A DNA stretch of 55,817 nucleotides from Candidatus Nitrosopumilus sp. (GCA_003331425.1 QOOS01000008.1:1-55817), one strand, 5' to 3'. Counted from the first letter of the stretch, positions 39,427 to 49,016 are shown. Numbers and translations are program-made. The notes: generated by a model not told the origin, from the sequence alone.

Positions 39427-41082
39427 TTATTCAGATGGACCTAATTCTTTTTTGTATTTTTCAATATCAGATTTTTCAATTCTTGCAAACAATGGTGAAG
39501 CGTCACCAAGTGTGTGTCCAGATGAAATACCCAATTCAGATTGAGAAGACCACGACATATCAGCCACATTTCCATCAAGGCCTAATTGTTCCCAAATTTT
39601 TTGGGCAGACTCAGGCACAAATGGGAATATAGCAATGGCAAAACTCCTAACTGCATTTACAGATAGATATACACAATTTGCAGTTCCAGGACCATTTTTC
39701 CAAGGTTCCTTGTGTTGGAAATACTGATTGAAAAATGAAGAAACCTCCATAATTTTCTTTAATGCCCTATCCAAGTGGTTTTGCTCCATTAAAGTAGAAA
39801 CATCAGTAGCAAGGGATTTTATTTTTTGTTCTGCTTCAGAATCTTTTTCATCAAATGATTCAATTTCAGGAATTTGTCCATCAAATGATTTTTTTGTAAA
39901 TCCTAAAGCACGATTAACAAAATTTCCTAAATTACCAATTAATTCAGAATTTATTCTAGTTGTAAAATCATCCCAGTCAAAATTCAAATCATCTTGGGAG
40001 TAGGGATTAATAGAAACAAGATAAAATCTCAAGTAATCTGCAGGATAGTATTGTAAAAATTGTTTTAATCCAATGTACCAATTTCTACTCTTAGATATTT
40101 TTTTTCCTTGAAGTGTAAGATGACCTCTAGTTGGAATGTAGGTAGGTAATTTGAATTCTTTATTGATTCCCAATCTCATTGCAGGTAAGAATAGATAATG
40201 ATGATACACGATATCTTTTCCAATAAAATGATAAATGTCTGCAGAGTTCCAAAACTCTTTTCCATCTATTCCCTTATCATTGAGAAATTTTAATGCAGTA
40301 GAAATGTATGCAAGGTGATTATCAAACCACCCATAGAATACTTTACCATCTGCATTATCAAGTGGAACAGGAACACCCCAAGGAATATCTCTAGTAATAT
40401 CCCAATCAATTAATCCAGATTTAATCCAGTTTTGAACATATTTTTTGACATCCTTTTGAAGAGTGGTAGTTTCTTCCAACCATTCAGATAATGAATCACC
40501 AAAATTTTTGAGTTTGAAAAAGTAATGATTAGTTTTTTCCTTTGTCGGAGTTTGGCCACAAAGAGAACATTTTGGATCAGTAATCTCTTCAGGTACACGC
40601 CCACAACTCTCACATAAATCAGAATATTGATCCTCAGCCTTGCAATGAGGGCAAATTCCTTTCACATATCTGTCAGGAAGGAATTTTTTATCATTATTGC
40701 AATAAAATTGGATTATTTCCTTTTCATAAATATGACCAGCGTCATTTAATTTCTTAAAAACATCTTGTACAAAGGAGATATTTTCTGAAGAGCTTGTTTT
40801 GTAGAAATAATCAAAATTAATTCCAAATGCAGTAAAATCATCATAATCACGTTTATTCCAATGAGCAACATAATCAGCAGGAGTTTTACCTTGTTTTTCA
40901 GACTGAATTAGGATAGGAGTTCCAAAATCATCAGATGCACAGACATAGTATGCTTCAACCCCGTTTTGTTTTAGAAATCTTGTAGTTACATCTGCTGGAA
41001 GATACGTAGATGCAACATGACCCAAGTGGATCTCACCATTTGCATATGGCAATGCACTTGTAATTATAGCTCTTTTATTCAT
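39427..41082 (-). CDS. metG: methionyl-tRNA synthetase
   Basis: A 551-residue class I synthetase that charges tRNA-Met. HIGH-like motif in NGEIHLGHVAST, KMSKS-like KISKSRNW, and a zinc knuckle with four Cys pairs (CPHC, CESCG, CSLCG). The reading frame is open to 41127, but the family start is MNKRAIITSALPYANG, which begins at 41082. No C-terminal tRNA-binding (EMAP-like) domain is attached. It precedes the hydrolase gene with 2 nt between. Confidence 0.96.
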   Translation of the reverse strand: MNKRAIITSALPYANGEIHLGHVASTYLPADVTTRFLKQNGVEAYYVCASDDFGTPILIQSEKQGKTPADYVAHWNKRDYDDFTAFGINFDYFYKTSSSENISFVQDVFKKLNDAGHIYEKEIIQFYCNNDKKFLPDRYVKGICPHCKAEDQYSDLCESCGRVPEEITDPKCSLCGQTPTKEKTNHYFFKLKNFGDSLSEWLEETTTLQKDVKKYVQNWIKSGLIDWDITRDIPWGVPVPLDNADGKVFYGWFDNHLAYISTALKFLNDKGIDGKEFWNSADIYHFIGKDIVYHHYLFLPAMRLGINKEFKLPTYIPTRGHLTLQGKKISKSRNWYIGLKQFLQYYPADYLRFYLVSINPYSQDDLNFDWDDFTTRINSELIGNLGNFVNRALGFTKKSFDGQIPEIESFDEKDSEAEQKIKSLATDVSTLMEQNHLDRALKKIMEVSSFFNQYFQHKEPWKNGPGTANCVYLSVNAVRSFAIAIFPFVPESAQKIWEQLGLDGNVADMSWSSQSELGISSGHTLGDASPLFARIEKSDIEKYKKELGPSE

Positions 41083-41206
41083 GATACAGTTCTCAAAAGT
41101 AAAATCGGAGTTAAGAAGTTTTACCACGAAGGGAACACGTCGTTAAACAACATCATTGCCTGAAATCAATTAATTTCATAAATATGGCATATTATGGAGA
41201 AAGATA

Positions 41207-42178
41207 TTGAAATCTCTATTGATTATTGCAATAGTAGCAGTTGCTATGATTGGAGTTATGGTTCCAAATGTTTTTGCTGAAACTTCTCCAGAACAAGCAA
41301 AACCCATACCTGCATCTACATTAGAATGTGAATATGGAATTCCAGATGAATATTGTAAACAGTTGATATCCCAAAAAGATACTGATGAAGAGTTAAATAA
41401 ATTAAATAAATTAAAAAAATTAATTCCAGATAATTATAATATTTTGTCAAGTCAAATTGAATTAGATAGTTCGGGTATTGTCAAATGGCGTCAGATAAGT
41501 GCTGATGCAATTAGAAGTAATGATATGGATAATGGGGGAATTTTACTTGCACAATATGATGACAACGATAGTTTGTTGACTGCTTTTAAAATACTAAAAA
41601 ATAGTGTTGAAAATCCGGAAAATGTATCTTACTTGTCTGCAACATGTGTTGAAGGATGGCACGAAAAACAATGGAAAACAATGCTCTGTCTTAAAGATGA
41701 CATGTTCATAATGACTGGAAATAATTTTGGTGAAAGTAAATCGGTAATGAAACAAATACTGAATAAAATAGACGACACATTATCTTTACCTAAAATAGAA
41801 AATTCTAAAGACGGTGGTTGTCTAATTGCTACAGCAACATACGGTAGTGAATTAGCTCCGCAAGTTCAAATGCTTAGAGAAATTCGTGACAATCAATTGA
41901 TGAACACAGAAACTGGCTCATCTTTCATGAGCACATTCAACGATATCTATTACTCATTTAGCCCAATTATTGCTGATTATGAGCGTGAAAGTCCAATCTT
42001 CAAAGAGATTGTAAAGATTACAATTACTCCAATGATTAGTTCACTCTCACTAATGGAAAATGCTGAATCTGAATCTGAAGTATTGGGAATTGGAATCTCA
42101 GTAATTATGTTGAATTTGGGAATGTATCTTGGTATTCCAGCTATTGTTGTAGTTGGAATTAGAAAATCCATTTTTTAA
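41207..42178 (+). CDS. exported protein with C-terminal CFI-box domain
   Basis: A 323-residue protein with TTG start and a signal peptide (KSLLIIAIVAVAMIGVMVPNVFA, cleavage after FAE or so). The middle is a secreted domain with four Cys. From about residue 204, GGCLIATATYGSELAPQVQ, it has the conserved CFI-box C-terminal domain, followed by YSFSPIIADYERESPIFKE and a final TM helix (about 290-318) with a short basic end. Such domains are found on surface proteins in these archaea. An ATG 13 nt upstream is in a different frame. Function unknown. Confidence 0.75.
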   Translation: MKSLLIIAIVAVAMIGVMVPNVFAETSPEQAKPIPASTLECEYGIPDEYCKQLISQKDTDEELNKLNKLKKLIPDNYNILSSQIELDSSGIVKWRQISADAIRSNDMDNGGILLAQYDDNDSLLTAFKILKNSVENPENVSYLSATCVEGWHEKQWKTMLCLKDDMFIMTGNNFGESKSVMKQILNKIDDTLSLPKIENSKDGGCLIATATYGSELAPQVQMLREIRDNQLMNTETGSSFMSTFNDIYYSFSPIIADYERESPIFKEIVKITITPMISSLSLMENAESESEVLGIGISVIMLNLGMYLGIPAIVVVGIRKSIF

Positions 42179-42194
42179 AACAAAAATTATTTTA

Positions 42195-42380
42195 TCAAAT
42201 CCCAAATGTTTGAGATTTATCCTCACATTTTGGACATTTCAATCCATTAGTCTTAGAACCACAGTTTTTACATTTTAATTCTACTCCCATTACATCACGT
42301 GAAGGTGTCTTTACAGCTTTAACAATTAGTATTACTACAATTAGAGCCACAATTGCAATTCCTATCCATAGTAATACCAT
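42195..42380 (-). CDS. TM plus zinc-ribbon protein (61 aa)
   Basis: A 61-residue protein: one TM helix (residues about 3-23, LLWIGIAIVALIVVILIVKAV) followed by a zinc ribbon CKNCGSKTNGLKCPKCEDK facing the cytoplasm by the positive-inside rule. The small size and layout suggest a membrane-tethered adaptor. Convergent with the CFI-box gene (16 nt). No family recognised. Confidence 0.65.
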   Translation of the reverse strand: MVLLWIGIAIVALIVVILIVKAVKTPSRDVMGVELKCKNCGSKTNGLKCPKCEDKSQTFGI

Positions 42381-42460
42381 CTATTATTCAATACACAATG
42401 ATCATAGAAAAACTCTCTTGTAAAAGCAGAATATGAGTCTGAGGTGGTTTAACTAAGTCT

Positions 42461-43702
42461 CTACCAGTTATTTGCGTATTTTACTTGTTCTGGAGTTAAT
42501 TTATCAATTTTAACATCCATAGCCTTCAATGCATCAAATGCAATTTGAATATCAATTTCTTTTGGAACATCAATAATTTTATTTTCCATTTTTTTGTGAT
42601 TCTTTAAGATATACAATACAGACAAAAGTTGGTTTGAAAATGATTGTGCCATAACTTCAGGAGGATGTCCTTCTGCAGATACCAAGTTAGCAAGACGTCC
42701 TTGTCCAATCAAGTAAACTTTTTTACCATTTTTCAAAATACATTCATCAAGTGTTGGTCTAACTTCTTTAACGGATTTTGATTTCTTTAGTAAAAATTCA
42801 GCATCAATTTCAACATCAAAGTGTCCAACGTTACCCATAATTGCACCATCTTTCATTTTTAAGATGTGTTCTTTTCTAATTACACTAGTCATTCCAGTAC
42901 ATGTGATAAACATGTCACCAATTTTTGCTGCTTGTGCCATTGGCATTACTTCAAATCCATCCATGTGAGCTTCTAATGCTTTTACAGGATCAACTTCAGT
43001 TACAATTACTTTAGAGCCCATTCCACGGCATCTAGATGCGACACCACGTCCGACCCATCCGTAACCAACTACTACAACACGTTTAGATGCCATTAGTAAG
43101 TTCATGGCACGCAAGTAACCGTCAATTGTACTTTGACCAGTACCATATTGGTTGTCAAACATATGTTTGGTTACAGCTTCATTTACTAAGATTACAGGGT
43201 ATCGTAATTTTCCTTGATTTTCTACTGCTCTAATTCTAGTTACACCTGCAGTAGTTTCTTCAGTTGCTCCTAAAACTTCCATGTCTTTGAATCTTTTATC
43301 AAAATGTGCTTTGATATTCATGTCTGCACCATCATCAGTTAGAATTGTTGGTTTGTGTTTGAGTACTTGATCAATTGACCAATCATAGTCTTTTACAGAT
43401 TGTCCATGCCATGCATAAACATTGATTCCCTGTGAAGCCAAAAATGCAGCAATGTTATCTTGTGTGGTTAGAGGATTACCGCCACAAACTGCAACTGTTG
43501 CACCCAATTCTTTTGCACCCATTAGTAAAACAGAAGTTTCTTTTGTAACGTGTAAACAAAAACCAAGGGTAATTCCCTTGAGAGGTTTTGATTTTTTTAA
43601 TCGATTAATTGTATTATCCAGAATTTGCATATGAGATCTAGCCCATTCGTAAGAGAGTTTTCCTTCTTTGATCAGTTTTGGACTAGACTTTACTTTACTC
43701 AT
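42461..43702 (-). CDS. ahcY: S-adenosylhomocysteine hydrolase
   Basis: A 413-residue enzyme that splits S-adenosylhomocysteine into adenosine and homocysteine, keeping methylation running. NAD site VVVVGYGWVGRGVASRCRGMG; active-site segments ILTDDGADM, EETTAGV, NEAVTKHMFDNQYGTGQS, and C-terminal NLVSAEGHPPEVM. The family start is MSKVKSSPKLIKEG; an ORF extension of 70 residues upstream is not protein-like. A TATA-like TTTATACT lies about 27 nt before this ATG. Confidence 0.96.
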   Translation of the reverse strand: MSKVKSSPKLIKEGKLSYEWARSHMQILDNTINRLKKSKPLKGITLGFCLHVTKETSVLLMGAKELGATVAVCGGNPLTTQDNIAAFLASQGINVYAWHGQSVKDYDWSIDQVLKHKPTILTDDGADMNIKAHFDKRFKDMEVLGATEETTAGVTRIRAVENQGKLRYPVILVNEAVTKHMFDNQYGTGQSTIDGYLRAMNLLMASKRVVVVGYGWVGRGVASRCRGMGSKVIVTEVDPVKALEAHMDGFEVMPMAQAAKIGDMFITCTGMTSVIRKEHILKMKDGAIMGNVGHFDVEIDAEFLLKKSKSVKEVRPTLDECILKNGKKVYLIGQGRLANLVSAEGHPPEVMAQSFSNQLLSVLYILKNHKKMENKIIDVPKEIDIQIAFDALKAMDVKIDKLTPEQVKYANNW

Positions 43703-43724
43703 AATAATTTGCCCTCTCGGGGAG

Positions 43725-43756
43725 TATAAAATGCTATCATGCGAATGTAAATAAAT
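43725..43756. promoter_or_regulatory. divergent TATA boxes of ahcY and the Rieske gene
   Basis: The 75-nt gap between starts contains two TATA-like boxes, one per direction: ATTTTATACTC on the minus strand, centred near 43729 (27 nt before the ahcY ATG), and TAAATAAATG on the plus strand, centred near 43752 (26 nt before the Rieske ATG). Both spacings fit leaderless transcription. A small GC-rich inverted repeat (CCCTCTCGGGGAG) lies between the first box and ahcY, possibly an operator. Confidence 0.5.
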
Positions 43757-43777
43757 GACAAATAATTCAATAAACCA

Positions 43778-44080
43778 ATGGCATGGAAGAAAATTGCAGA
43801 TAAAGGCGATGTGCCAACAGGCGGAGGTAAGGCATTCAAAATTGATGGTAAACAAATTGCAATTTTTAATCAAGATGGCTATCATGCCATGGATGATCTT
43901 TGTGTGCATCAAGACGGATCAATTGCACCAGGTAAACTAGAGGGAGACATTGTAGAATGTCCATTACATTTCTGGCACTACAATATCAAAACAGGGGAAT
44001 TAGTCGATTATCTCAAAGATGTCAAATTAGAGACATACAAAGTTGAGAAAAGAGATGACGGTCTATACGTAGACATTTAG
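43778..44080 (+). CDS. Rieske [2Fe-2S] protein, soluble (NirD/ferredoxin type)
   Basis: A 100-residue protein with the two Rieske ligand pairs CVHQDGS (Cys42, His44) and CPLHFWHYN (Cys61, His64). There is no signal peptide or membrane anchor, so it is a soluble cytoplasmic ferredoxin or small subunit similar to NirD rather than a bc1 subunit. Electron carrier; its partner oxidoreductase is not adjacent. Start ATG at 43778. Confidence 0.9.
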   Translation: MAWKKIADKGDVPTGGGKAFKIDGKQIAIFNQDGYHAMDDLCVHQDGSIAPGKLEGDIVECPLHFWHYNIKTGELVDYLKDVKLETYKVEKRDDGLYVDI

Positions 44081-44086
44081 AAAAAA

Positions 44087-44578
44087 TCAACTAGTAATTT
44101 CTTTAAATTCATTTAATACTTTGATATCAACAAAATCAACATCACATTTTGCTTGAGTTTTATACGAAGAATCTATTTTGATTAATTCTGACAAAATTGC
44201 CAAACCATCTTTAACATTACCAGATTTAATTACTGAAGAGGATTTATTGTATAATGCAGTCTTATTTTGGGGCTTAATTTTCAGTACAATGTCAAAACAT
44301 CCGATAGCCACATCATACTGTCCAATGTTATGATGACACAAGCCCTTATTCAGTAATGCCAGTAAATTTTCTTTTTCTTGCAAAAGAACTTTCTCATAAC
44401 AAATTATCGCCTCATCAAATCTACCAAACCTTCCAAAAATATTACCTTTTTTTAGTAATGCCTCAAGATGTGCAGGATTTTGATCAAGAACTTTTTGATA
44501 AAAAGATAATGCCTCTTTTGGATTATCTAGATTTAATGATCTTTGGCCATCGCTCAATAATTTTGCTATTTCAGACAT
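44087..44578 (-). CDS. TPR-repeat protein (163 aa)
   Basis: Four TPR units from about residue 5: LDNPKEALSFYQKVLDQNPA, FGRFDEAIICYEKVLLQEKEN, IGQYDVAIGCFDIVLKIKPQN and a weaker fourth. The start MSEIAKLLSDGQ at 44578 is preferred; the frame is open five residues further (44593), overlapping the end of the methyltransferase gene on the same strand. A scaffold protein with unknown partner, the third TPR gene in the window. Confidence 0.75.
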   Translation of the reverse strand: MSEIAKLLSDGQRSLNLDNPKEALSFYQKVLDQNPAHLEALLKKGNIFGRFGRFDEAIICYEKVLLQEKENLLALLNKGLCHHNIGQYDVAIGCFDIVLKIKPQNKTALYNKSSSVIKSGNVKDGLAILSELIKIDSSYKTQAKCDVDFVDIKVLNEFKEITS

Positions 44579-44589
44579 AACGAAAAACC

Positions 44590-45348
44590 TCAAGTAATTA
44601 CATTAACAAACACATTTCCAAATGTAAAACATTTGTCATCAATAGTTACATCAATTGAAATGGGTTCTAGAGAGGTATCCAACATAGATTTAATTTCATT
44701 TTTGGTAAACCACTGACTTCTAAAACCAATACTATTGTGAAAAACTCTATTTGTTTCATCAAAAGAATCATCATCTATTTGTTTAATCATTGGTAGCATA
44801 GAATGATACAGTTTTGGTGCAACAAAGCCAAAATCATCTCCATTAAACATGGTCAAAATTACCAATCCATTTTTTCCAGCAATAGTTTTCATATTGTTAA
44901 TGAAGCTTAGTCGTTTATCAGAGGGAACCACACCCATCGTATTATATGAACACATTACAATGTTGGAATTTTTTAACTCAAAGTATTGAGATAGTTTTGA
45001 ATCAGTTAGATCATATTTTAAAAAAGTTATTTCCGATAAACCATTATGAGAAATATTTTTCTGATTTGCATAATTCAACATAGAATCAGAATTTTCAACA
45101 CCAAAAAATTCAATTGAGTTATTGCGTAATTTTTTGTCCAGTGCAAAAACTACTCTACCAGTACCAGCACCCATATCAATTATTGAGAAATTTTTGTGTG
45201 AATCACTATGTTTTTGGCATAAAGTGTTTAGAATTTCAATTTCTTTTTTAAGATAATTAATAATTAAGGGATTTTGGTTGTCTTCCACACTTTTATCATA
45301 ATCAGCAGCCAATCCATCCCAGGATTTATTATCCATAAATTTCTCCAT
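44590..45348 (-). CDS. class I SAM-dependent methyltransferase
   Basis: A 252-residue protein. The SAM-binding motif I is IIDMGAGTGRVVFALD, motif II follows with FGVENSDSML, and the later SNIVMCSYNTMGVV corresponds to motif IV; C-terminal beta-rich part closes the substrate pocket. A small-molecule or protein methyltransferase; the substrate cannot be told. The start may be MDNKSWDGLA, four residues in. Upstream of the TPR gene on the same strand. Confidence 0.8.
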   Translation of the reverse strand: MEKFMDNKSWDGLAADYDKSVEDNQNPLIINYLKKEIEILNTLCQKHSDSHKNFSIIDMGAGTGRVVFALDKKLRNNSIEFFGVENSDSMLNYANQKNISHNGLSEITFLKYDLTDSKLSQYFELKNSNIVMCSYNTMGVVPSDKRLSFINNMKTIAGKNGLVILTMFNGDDFGFVAPKLYHSMLPMIKQIDDDSFDETNRVFHNSIGFRSQWFTKNEIKSMLDTSLEPISIDVTIDDKCFTFGNVFVNVIT

Positions 45349-45440
45349 TTTTCAATTAATTTAAAGTCTAAGATGATTATCCGATTAAAGACTAGTATTA
45401 CAGTTCAATTAATATTCCAAGAAATTTTTTAGAAATATCA

Positions 45441-46232
45441 TTGAATCAAGACATCATAAACAAAATAATTTCTCAAGATTATGCTTCAATTACAAATAAA
45501 ATTGAAGAGTTTATGGAGAATGAATTAAAGAAAAATAATTCAAAAGGGATTATTTTAGGACTAAGCGGAGGAATTGATTCAGCAGTTTTAACATACATTT
45601 GTAAAAGAAAATTCAAAGAAAAAACACTTGCATTAATCATGCCAGATACGGATATCACACCTAATAGTGAAACTGAAGATGCAATGAAAATAATCAGTTT
45701 GACAGGAATTGAACATAAACTAATCGACATAAAGCCAATTGTAAATGAATATTCCATGTATTTGGTACCTAATGAGAAATCAAAAGGAAATCTCAGAGCA
45801 AGAATTAGATCAAACATACTCTACTATTATGCAAATATTGAAAATTATTTGGTACTAGGTTCCAGTGATAAAAGCGAATATCTGATTGGATACTTTACAA
45901 AATATGGAGATGGTGCATCAGATATGACACCAATTGTTTCATTGTATAAATTACAAGTTAGAGAAATTGCAAAATACTTGGGAATACCAGAAAACATAAT
46001 ATCAAAAAAGAGTAGCCCACATCTTTGGAAAGATCATGAAGCAGAAGCAGAACTAGGCACACAATACGAAGAAGTAGACTCAATTTTGTATTGTCTTATT
46101 GAAAACGGACTTTCAATTCAAGAGACGGTAGAGGCAACGGGGATAGACAAAGAGATAGTTGAAAAAATTTATAATTTAAACATAAACAGTGAACATAAAA
46201 GATTACTACCACAAAAATATGATATAAAATAA
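45441..46232 (+). CDS. nadE: NH3-dependent NAD+ synthetase
   Basis: A 263-residue NadE that amidates nicotinic acid adenine dinucleotide using ATP and ammonia, the last step of NAD synthesis. PP-loop motif LGLSGGIDSAV at about residue 39, then IMPDTDITPN and the later GSSDKSEYLIGYFTKYGDGASDM, RIKKSSPHLWKDHEAE-like region, all family-typical. No glutaminase domain, so free ammonia is the donor, which suits an ammonia oxidiser. TTG start. The cysS ATG follows after one base. Confidence 0.95.
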   Translation: MNQDIINKIISQDYASITNKIEEFMENELKKNNSKGIILGLSGGIDSAVLTYICKRKFKEKTLALIMPDTDITPNSETEDAMKIISLTGIEHKLIDIKPIVNEYSMYLVPNEKSKGNLRARIRSNILYYYANIENYLVLGSSDKSEYLIGYFTKYGDGASDMTPIVSLYKLQVREIAKYLGIPENIISKKSSPHLWKDHEAEAELGTQYEEVDSILYCLIENGLSIQETVEATGIDKEIVEKIYNLNINSEHKRLLPQKYDIK

Positions 46233-46233
46233 T

Positions 46234-47622
46234 ATGAATATTCAAGATACATTATCTAATACCGAACAAAAATTAGACAATTCAGAGAAAATTAAGATTT
46301 ACCTTTGTGGGGTGACGGTTTATGATGAGTCACATATAGGACACGCCAGAACAATTATTGTATTTGACGTATTAAGAAAATATTTAGAAAGTAAGAAGCA
46401 ACAAGTGGAATTAATTCAAAACTTTACAGATGTGGATGACAAAATAATCAATCGAGCAAAAGATGAAAAAGTATCAGCGCAAGAAATAAGCAAAAGGTAT
46501 ATCGATAATTATTTCAGAGATTTTGATAAATTAAACATTCAACGTGCGACAAACTATCCTAAAGCAACAGAACATATTGATGACATTATTGAATTTATAA
46601 AAAAATTAATTGAAAAGGGAATTGCATATGTTTCAGAAAATGGAGTATATTTTTCAGTATCAAAATTTCCAGAGTATGGAAAACTATCTAAGAAAAAAAT
46701 TGATGAGTTAAAATCAGGTTCCAGAATACAAATTGATGAGACAAAAAAAGATCCACTGGATTTTGCAGTATGGAAATTTTCAGACATTGAACCATTATGG
46801 GATAGTCCATGGGGAAAGGGTAGACCAGGATGGCATATCGAGTGCTCAGTTATGAGTATGAAGTATCTTGGCGGGAATTTTGACATTCATGGAGGAGGAA
46901 GAGACCTAATTTTTCCACATCACGAAAATGAGATTGCACAGTCTGAAGCACACTCGGATTGTAAATTTGCCAAAATTTGGATGCATGTAGGAATGGTAAC
47001 TATAACAGGAGAGAAAATGTCTAAATCCTTAGGTAATACAAAATCAATCAAGCACGTATTAGAAAATTGGGGACCAAACATAATTAGATTATTTTGTTTA
47101 TCAGGGCATTATTCAAAAGTAATAGACTATTCTGAAGAAATGCTAAAAGAAAACATTACAAAATGGAGACAAGTAGAAACATGTTACTTTGAATTAATTC
47201 ACGCCAACAGTAATGAGCAAGAAGACATTTCAGATAAAATTAAAAACATTAGTTTAGAATTTGACAAGTCATTAGAAGATGATTTAAACACACATCTGGC
47301 ATTATCAACATTTTTTCAACTTGTTAAAGAAACAAACAGATTGGCAGCATCAGAAAAACTAGGAATAGAAAATGCGCAAATCATAATGAAGGAATTTGAA
47401 AGAATTTCAAATATTTTGGGATTAGAAGTTCCTAAAATGAATCAAGAAGAAAAACAAGAAATCGATAATTTGATATCAAATAGAGAAAAATTACGAGAAG
47501 AAAAACAATTTGAAAAAGCTGATCAAATTAGAGATGAATTAAATGAAATGAATATAGAACTAATTGATCATAAAGGAAAAACAATTTGGATGAAAAAAGA
47601 GAAAATCAAAAAAGATTGTTAA
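46234..47622 (+). CDS. cysS: cysteinyl-tRNA synthetase
   Basis: A 462-residue class I synthetase with the HIGH motif in YDESHIGHARTI, the zinc ligand Cys in YLCGVTVYD, GWHIECSVM and HHENEIAQSEAH, and the KMSKS motif GEKMSKSLGN. The C-terminal anticodon-binding region is shortish but present. It is downstream of nadE (1-nt gap) and is clearly co-transcribed. Full length for the family. Confidence 0.96.
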   Translation: MNIQDTLSNTEQKLDNSEKIKIYLCGVTVYDESHIGHARTIIVFDVLRKYLESKKQQVELIQNFTDVDDKIINRAKDEKVSAQEISKRYIDNYFRDFDKLNIQRATNYPKATEHIDDIIEFIKKLIEKGIAYVSENGVYFSVSKFPEYGKLSKKKIDELKSGSRIQIDETKKDPLDFAVWKFSDIEPLWDSPWGKGRPGWHIECSVMSMKYLGGNFDIHGGGRDLIFPHHENEIAQSEAHSDCKFAKIWMHVGMVTITGEKMSKSLGNTKSIKHVLENWGPNIIRLFCLSGHYSKVIDYSEEMLKENITKWRQVETCYFELIHANSNEQEDISDKIKNISLEFDKSLEDDLNTHLALSTFFQLVKETNRLAASEKLGIENAQIIMKEFERISNILGLEVPKMNQEEKQEIDNLISNREKLREEKQFEKADQIRDELNEMNIELIDHKGKTIWMKKEKIKKDC

Positions 47623-47797
47623 AAAATTAATTAAATTTATTTTCATACGCCAATTTTGATGATTAAGTCATTAACAAACACAATATTATTTTTTCACTAT
47701 GTCTAAGCCCAATAGTGGTGTGAAATATTTAGATTTGTAACATAGAATGAATATCAAGTAAACTGATTTAACTAGTAGTATTTGAAATAATACCAAG

Positions 47798-48349
47798 TTG
47801 ACAGGAATTTACGACGATAGAATATTGAGTTTTACCAATGAGTGGATTAACACAAACGACCTGTGTAGGCTCGTAAAAGGGGATAGAACGAGGATAATTC
47901 CTGCCTGCAAGGAATTAGTCGAGTTGGGATATTTGGATATGAAAACAGATGGATATGTCAAACGTTACAAAAGATTAGACAAAGCCCAAAGTCAAAAACA
48001 GTTTGATCATTTGATAGAACTTTTTGAATCTAACAAACTGATTGCAATAGATGAAATTAACGAAATGAAAACCATTGTAACAAAAAAAGGAATTCTAACA
48101 AAACGAGGGGAAGCATTACTTGATTGGATTCAATCAGAATTAATTGATAGATCTTTCATGGTTATGACACGATTAAAGTATCAAGATACATTGAAGCTAC
48201 TACCACACAGTGTAGTTAACAAAAGATTACAAAGAATTGATCAATTTGTTGACAGTGTTATGAAATCATTAGCTCCTTTGAAACAAGAAAAACTAATTTT
48301 AGAAAGATTTCAAAATCATACTCACAAACTAGAACCATTCAAGATTTAA
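47798..48349 (+). CDS. winged-helix domain protein, paralogue of the gene at 2230
   Basis: A 183-residue protein, TTG start (TTGACAGG), paralogous over its whole length to the one at 2230-2793. N-terminal winged helix (residues about 1-60: YDDRILSFTNEWINTNDLCR then GDRTRIIPACKELVELGYL), helical C-terminal domain with VVNKRLQRIDQFVDSVMKSL. A GTATT/AATAC inverted repeat is seen just upstream (about 47779-47794) and may be an operator. Probably a transcription factor; target unknown. Confidence 0.6.
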   Translation: MTGIYDDRILSFTNEWINTNDLCRLVKGDRTRIIPACKELVELGYLDMKTDGYVKRYKRLDKAQSQKQFDHLIELFESNKLIAIDEINEMKTIVTKKGILTKRGEALLDWIQSELIDRSFMVMTRLKYQDTLKLLPHSVVNKRLQRIDQFVDSVMKSLAPLKQEKLILERFQNHTHKLEPFKI

Positions 48350-48410
48350 TTTTATTTTTTAATGATAGTACGTATAGATAATACACTTACAAGCTTAAGC
48401 GATGACAGAA

Positions 48411-49016
48411 TTAGTTGAATTTATTTTTAAAAACTACTTCATCCAAGCTCAATTGACCGCCACGTTGTTTTGCAGGTTCAAGGGATTTACCAACAACAAT
48501 CATTAAAACAATCAAGTGATCATCTGGAAGTTCAATAATTTTTGCCATTTCGTCATAATCAAATCCAACCATAGGACATGAATCAAGTCCCATTTGTCTT
48601 GCAGCAAGCATTATAGTTTGACCGGCAAATCCACAAGATCGAATTGCCTCATCACGTCTATTCTGAGGACTATCAGAATATTTTTTTTCCAAAGATGCTT
48701 TTACTAATTCCTGTTTTTCAGTAGGATGATTCTGCCAATATCTCAAAGGATCATCTTTCCAAGCACTCATGTTTCCACACAGCAAAATGACTAAGGAGCC
48801 ATCAACGGGTTGTGCCTGATTTCGAGCAGCGATTCCAATTTTTTCTTTAATTGACTGGTCAGTAACGGTAACAAATCTCCAGTTTTGTTGATTATAACTA
48901 GTGGGGGAGAGAATAGTTAACTTCATCAGGGAATCGACCTCCTCAGAAGTCATTTTATGATTAGGATCAAATTTCTTAATTGCACGTCTGCTAGATATTG
49001 CTTCAAAGGTATCCAT
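48411..49016 (-). CDS. nitroreductase-family flavoprotein
   Basis: A 201-residue FMN-dependent protein of the nitroreductase family: FEAISSRRAIKKFDPN (FMN-binding Arg pair), LSPTSYNQQNWRFVTVTD, and CGFAGQTIMLAARQMGLDSCPMVGF, GKSLEPAKQRGG near the end. It reduces quinones, nitro compounds or similar with NAD(P)H; the substrate is unknown. Cytoplasmic. Start ATG at 49016. No obvious operon partner. Confidence 0.88.
   Translation of the reverse strand: MDTFEAISSRRAIKKFDPNHKMTSEEVDSLMKLTILSPTSYNQQNWRFVTVTDQSIKEKIGIAARNQAQPVDGSLVILLCGNMSAWKDDPLRYWQNHPTEKQELVKASLEKKYSDSPQNRRDEAIRSCGFAGQTIMLAARQMGLDSCPMVGFDYDEMAKIIELPDDHLIVLMIVVGKSLEPAKQRGGQLSLDEVVFKNKFN

Noticed and set aside
41083-41127. 15-residue N-terminal extension of MetRS
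   Set aside because: MetRS proteins begin with the strand that holds ITSALPYANG; the ATG at 41082 gives exactly that.
43703-43912. N-terminal 70-aa extension of AhcY
   Set aside because: The extension reads through the ahcY and Rieske promoters and is Cys/His/Ile-rich with no homology feel; the family start is at 43702.
47640-47797. C/D-box-like TTGATGA in the gap after cysS
   Set aside because: The nearest CTGA is about 100 nt away, with no C'/D' order, so no RNA call is justified.
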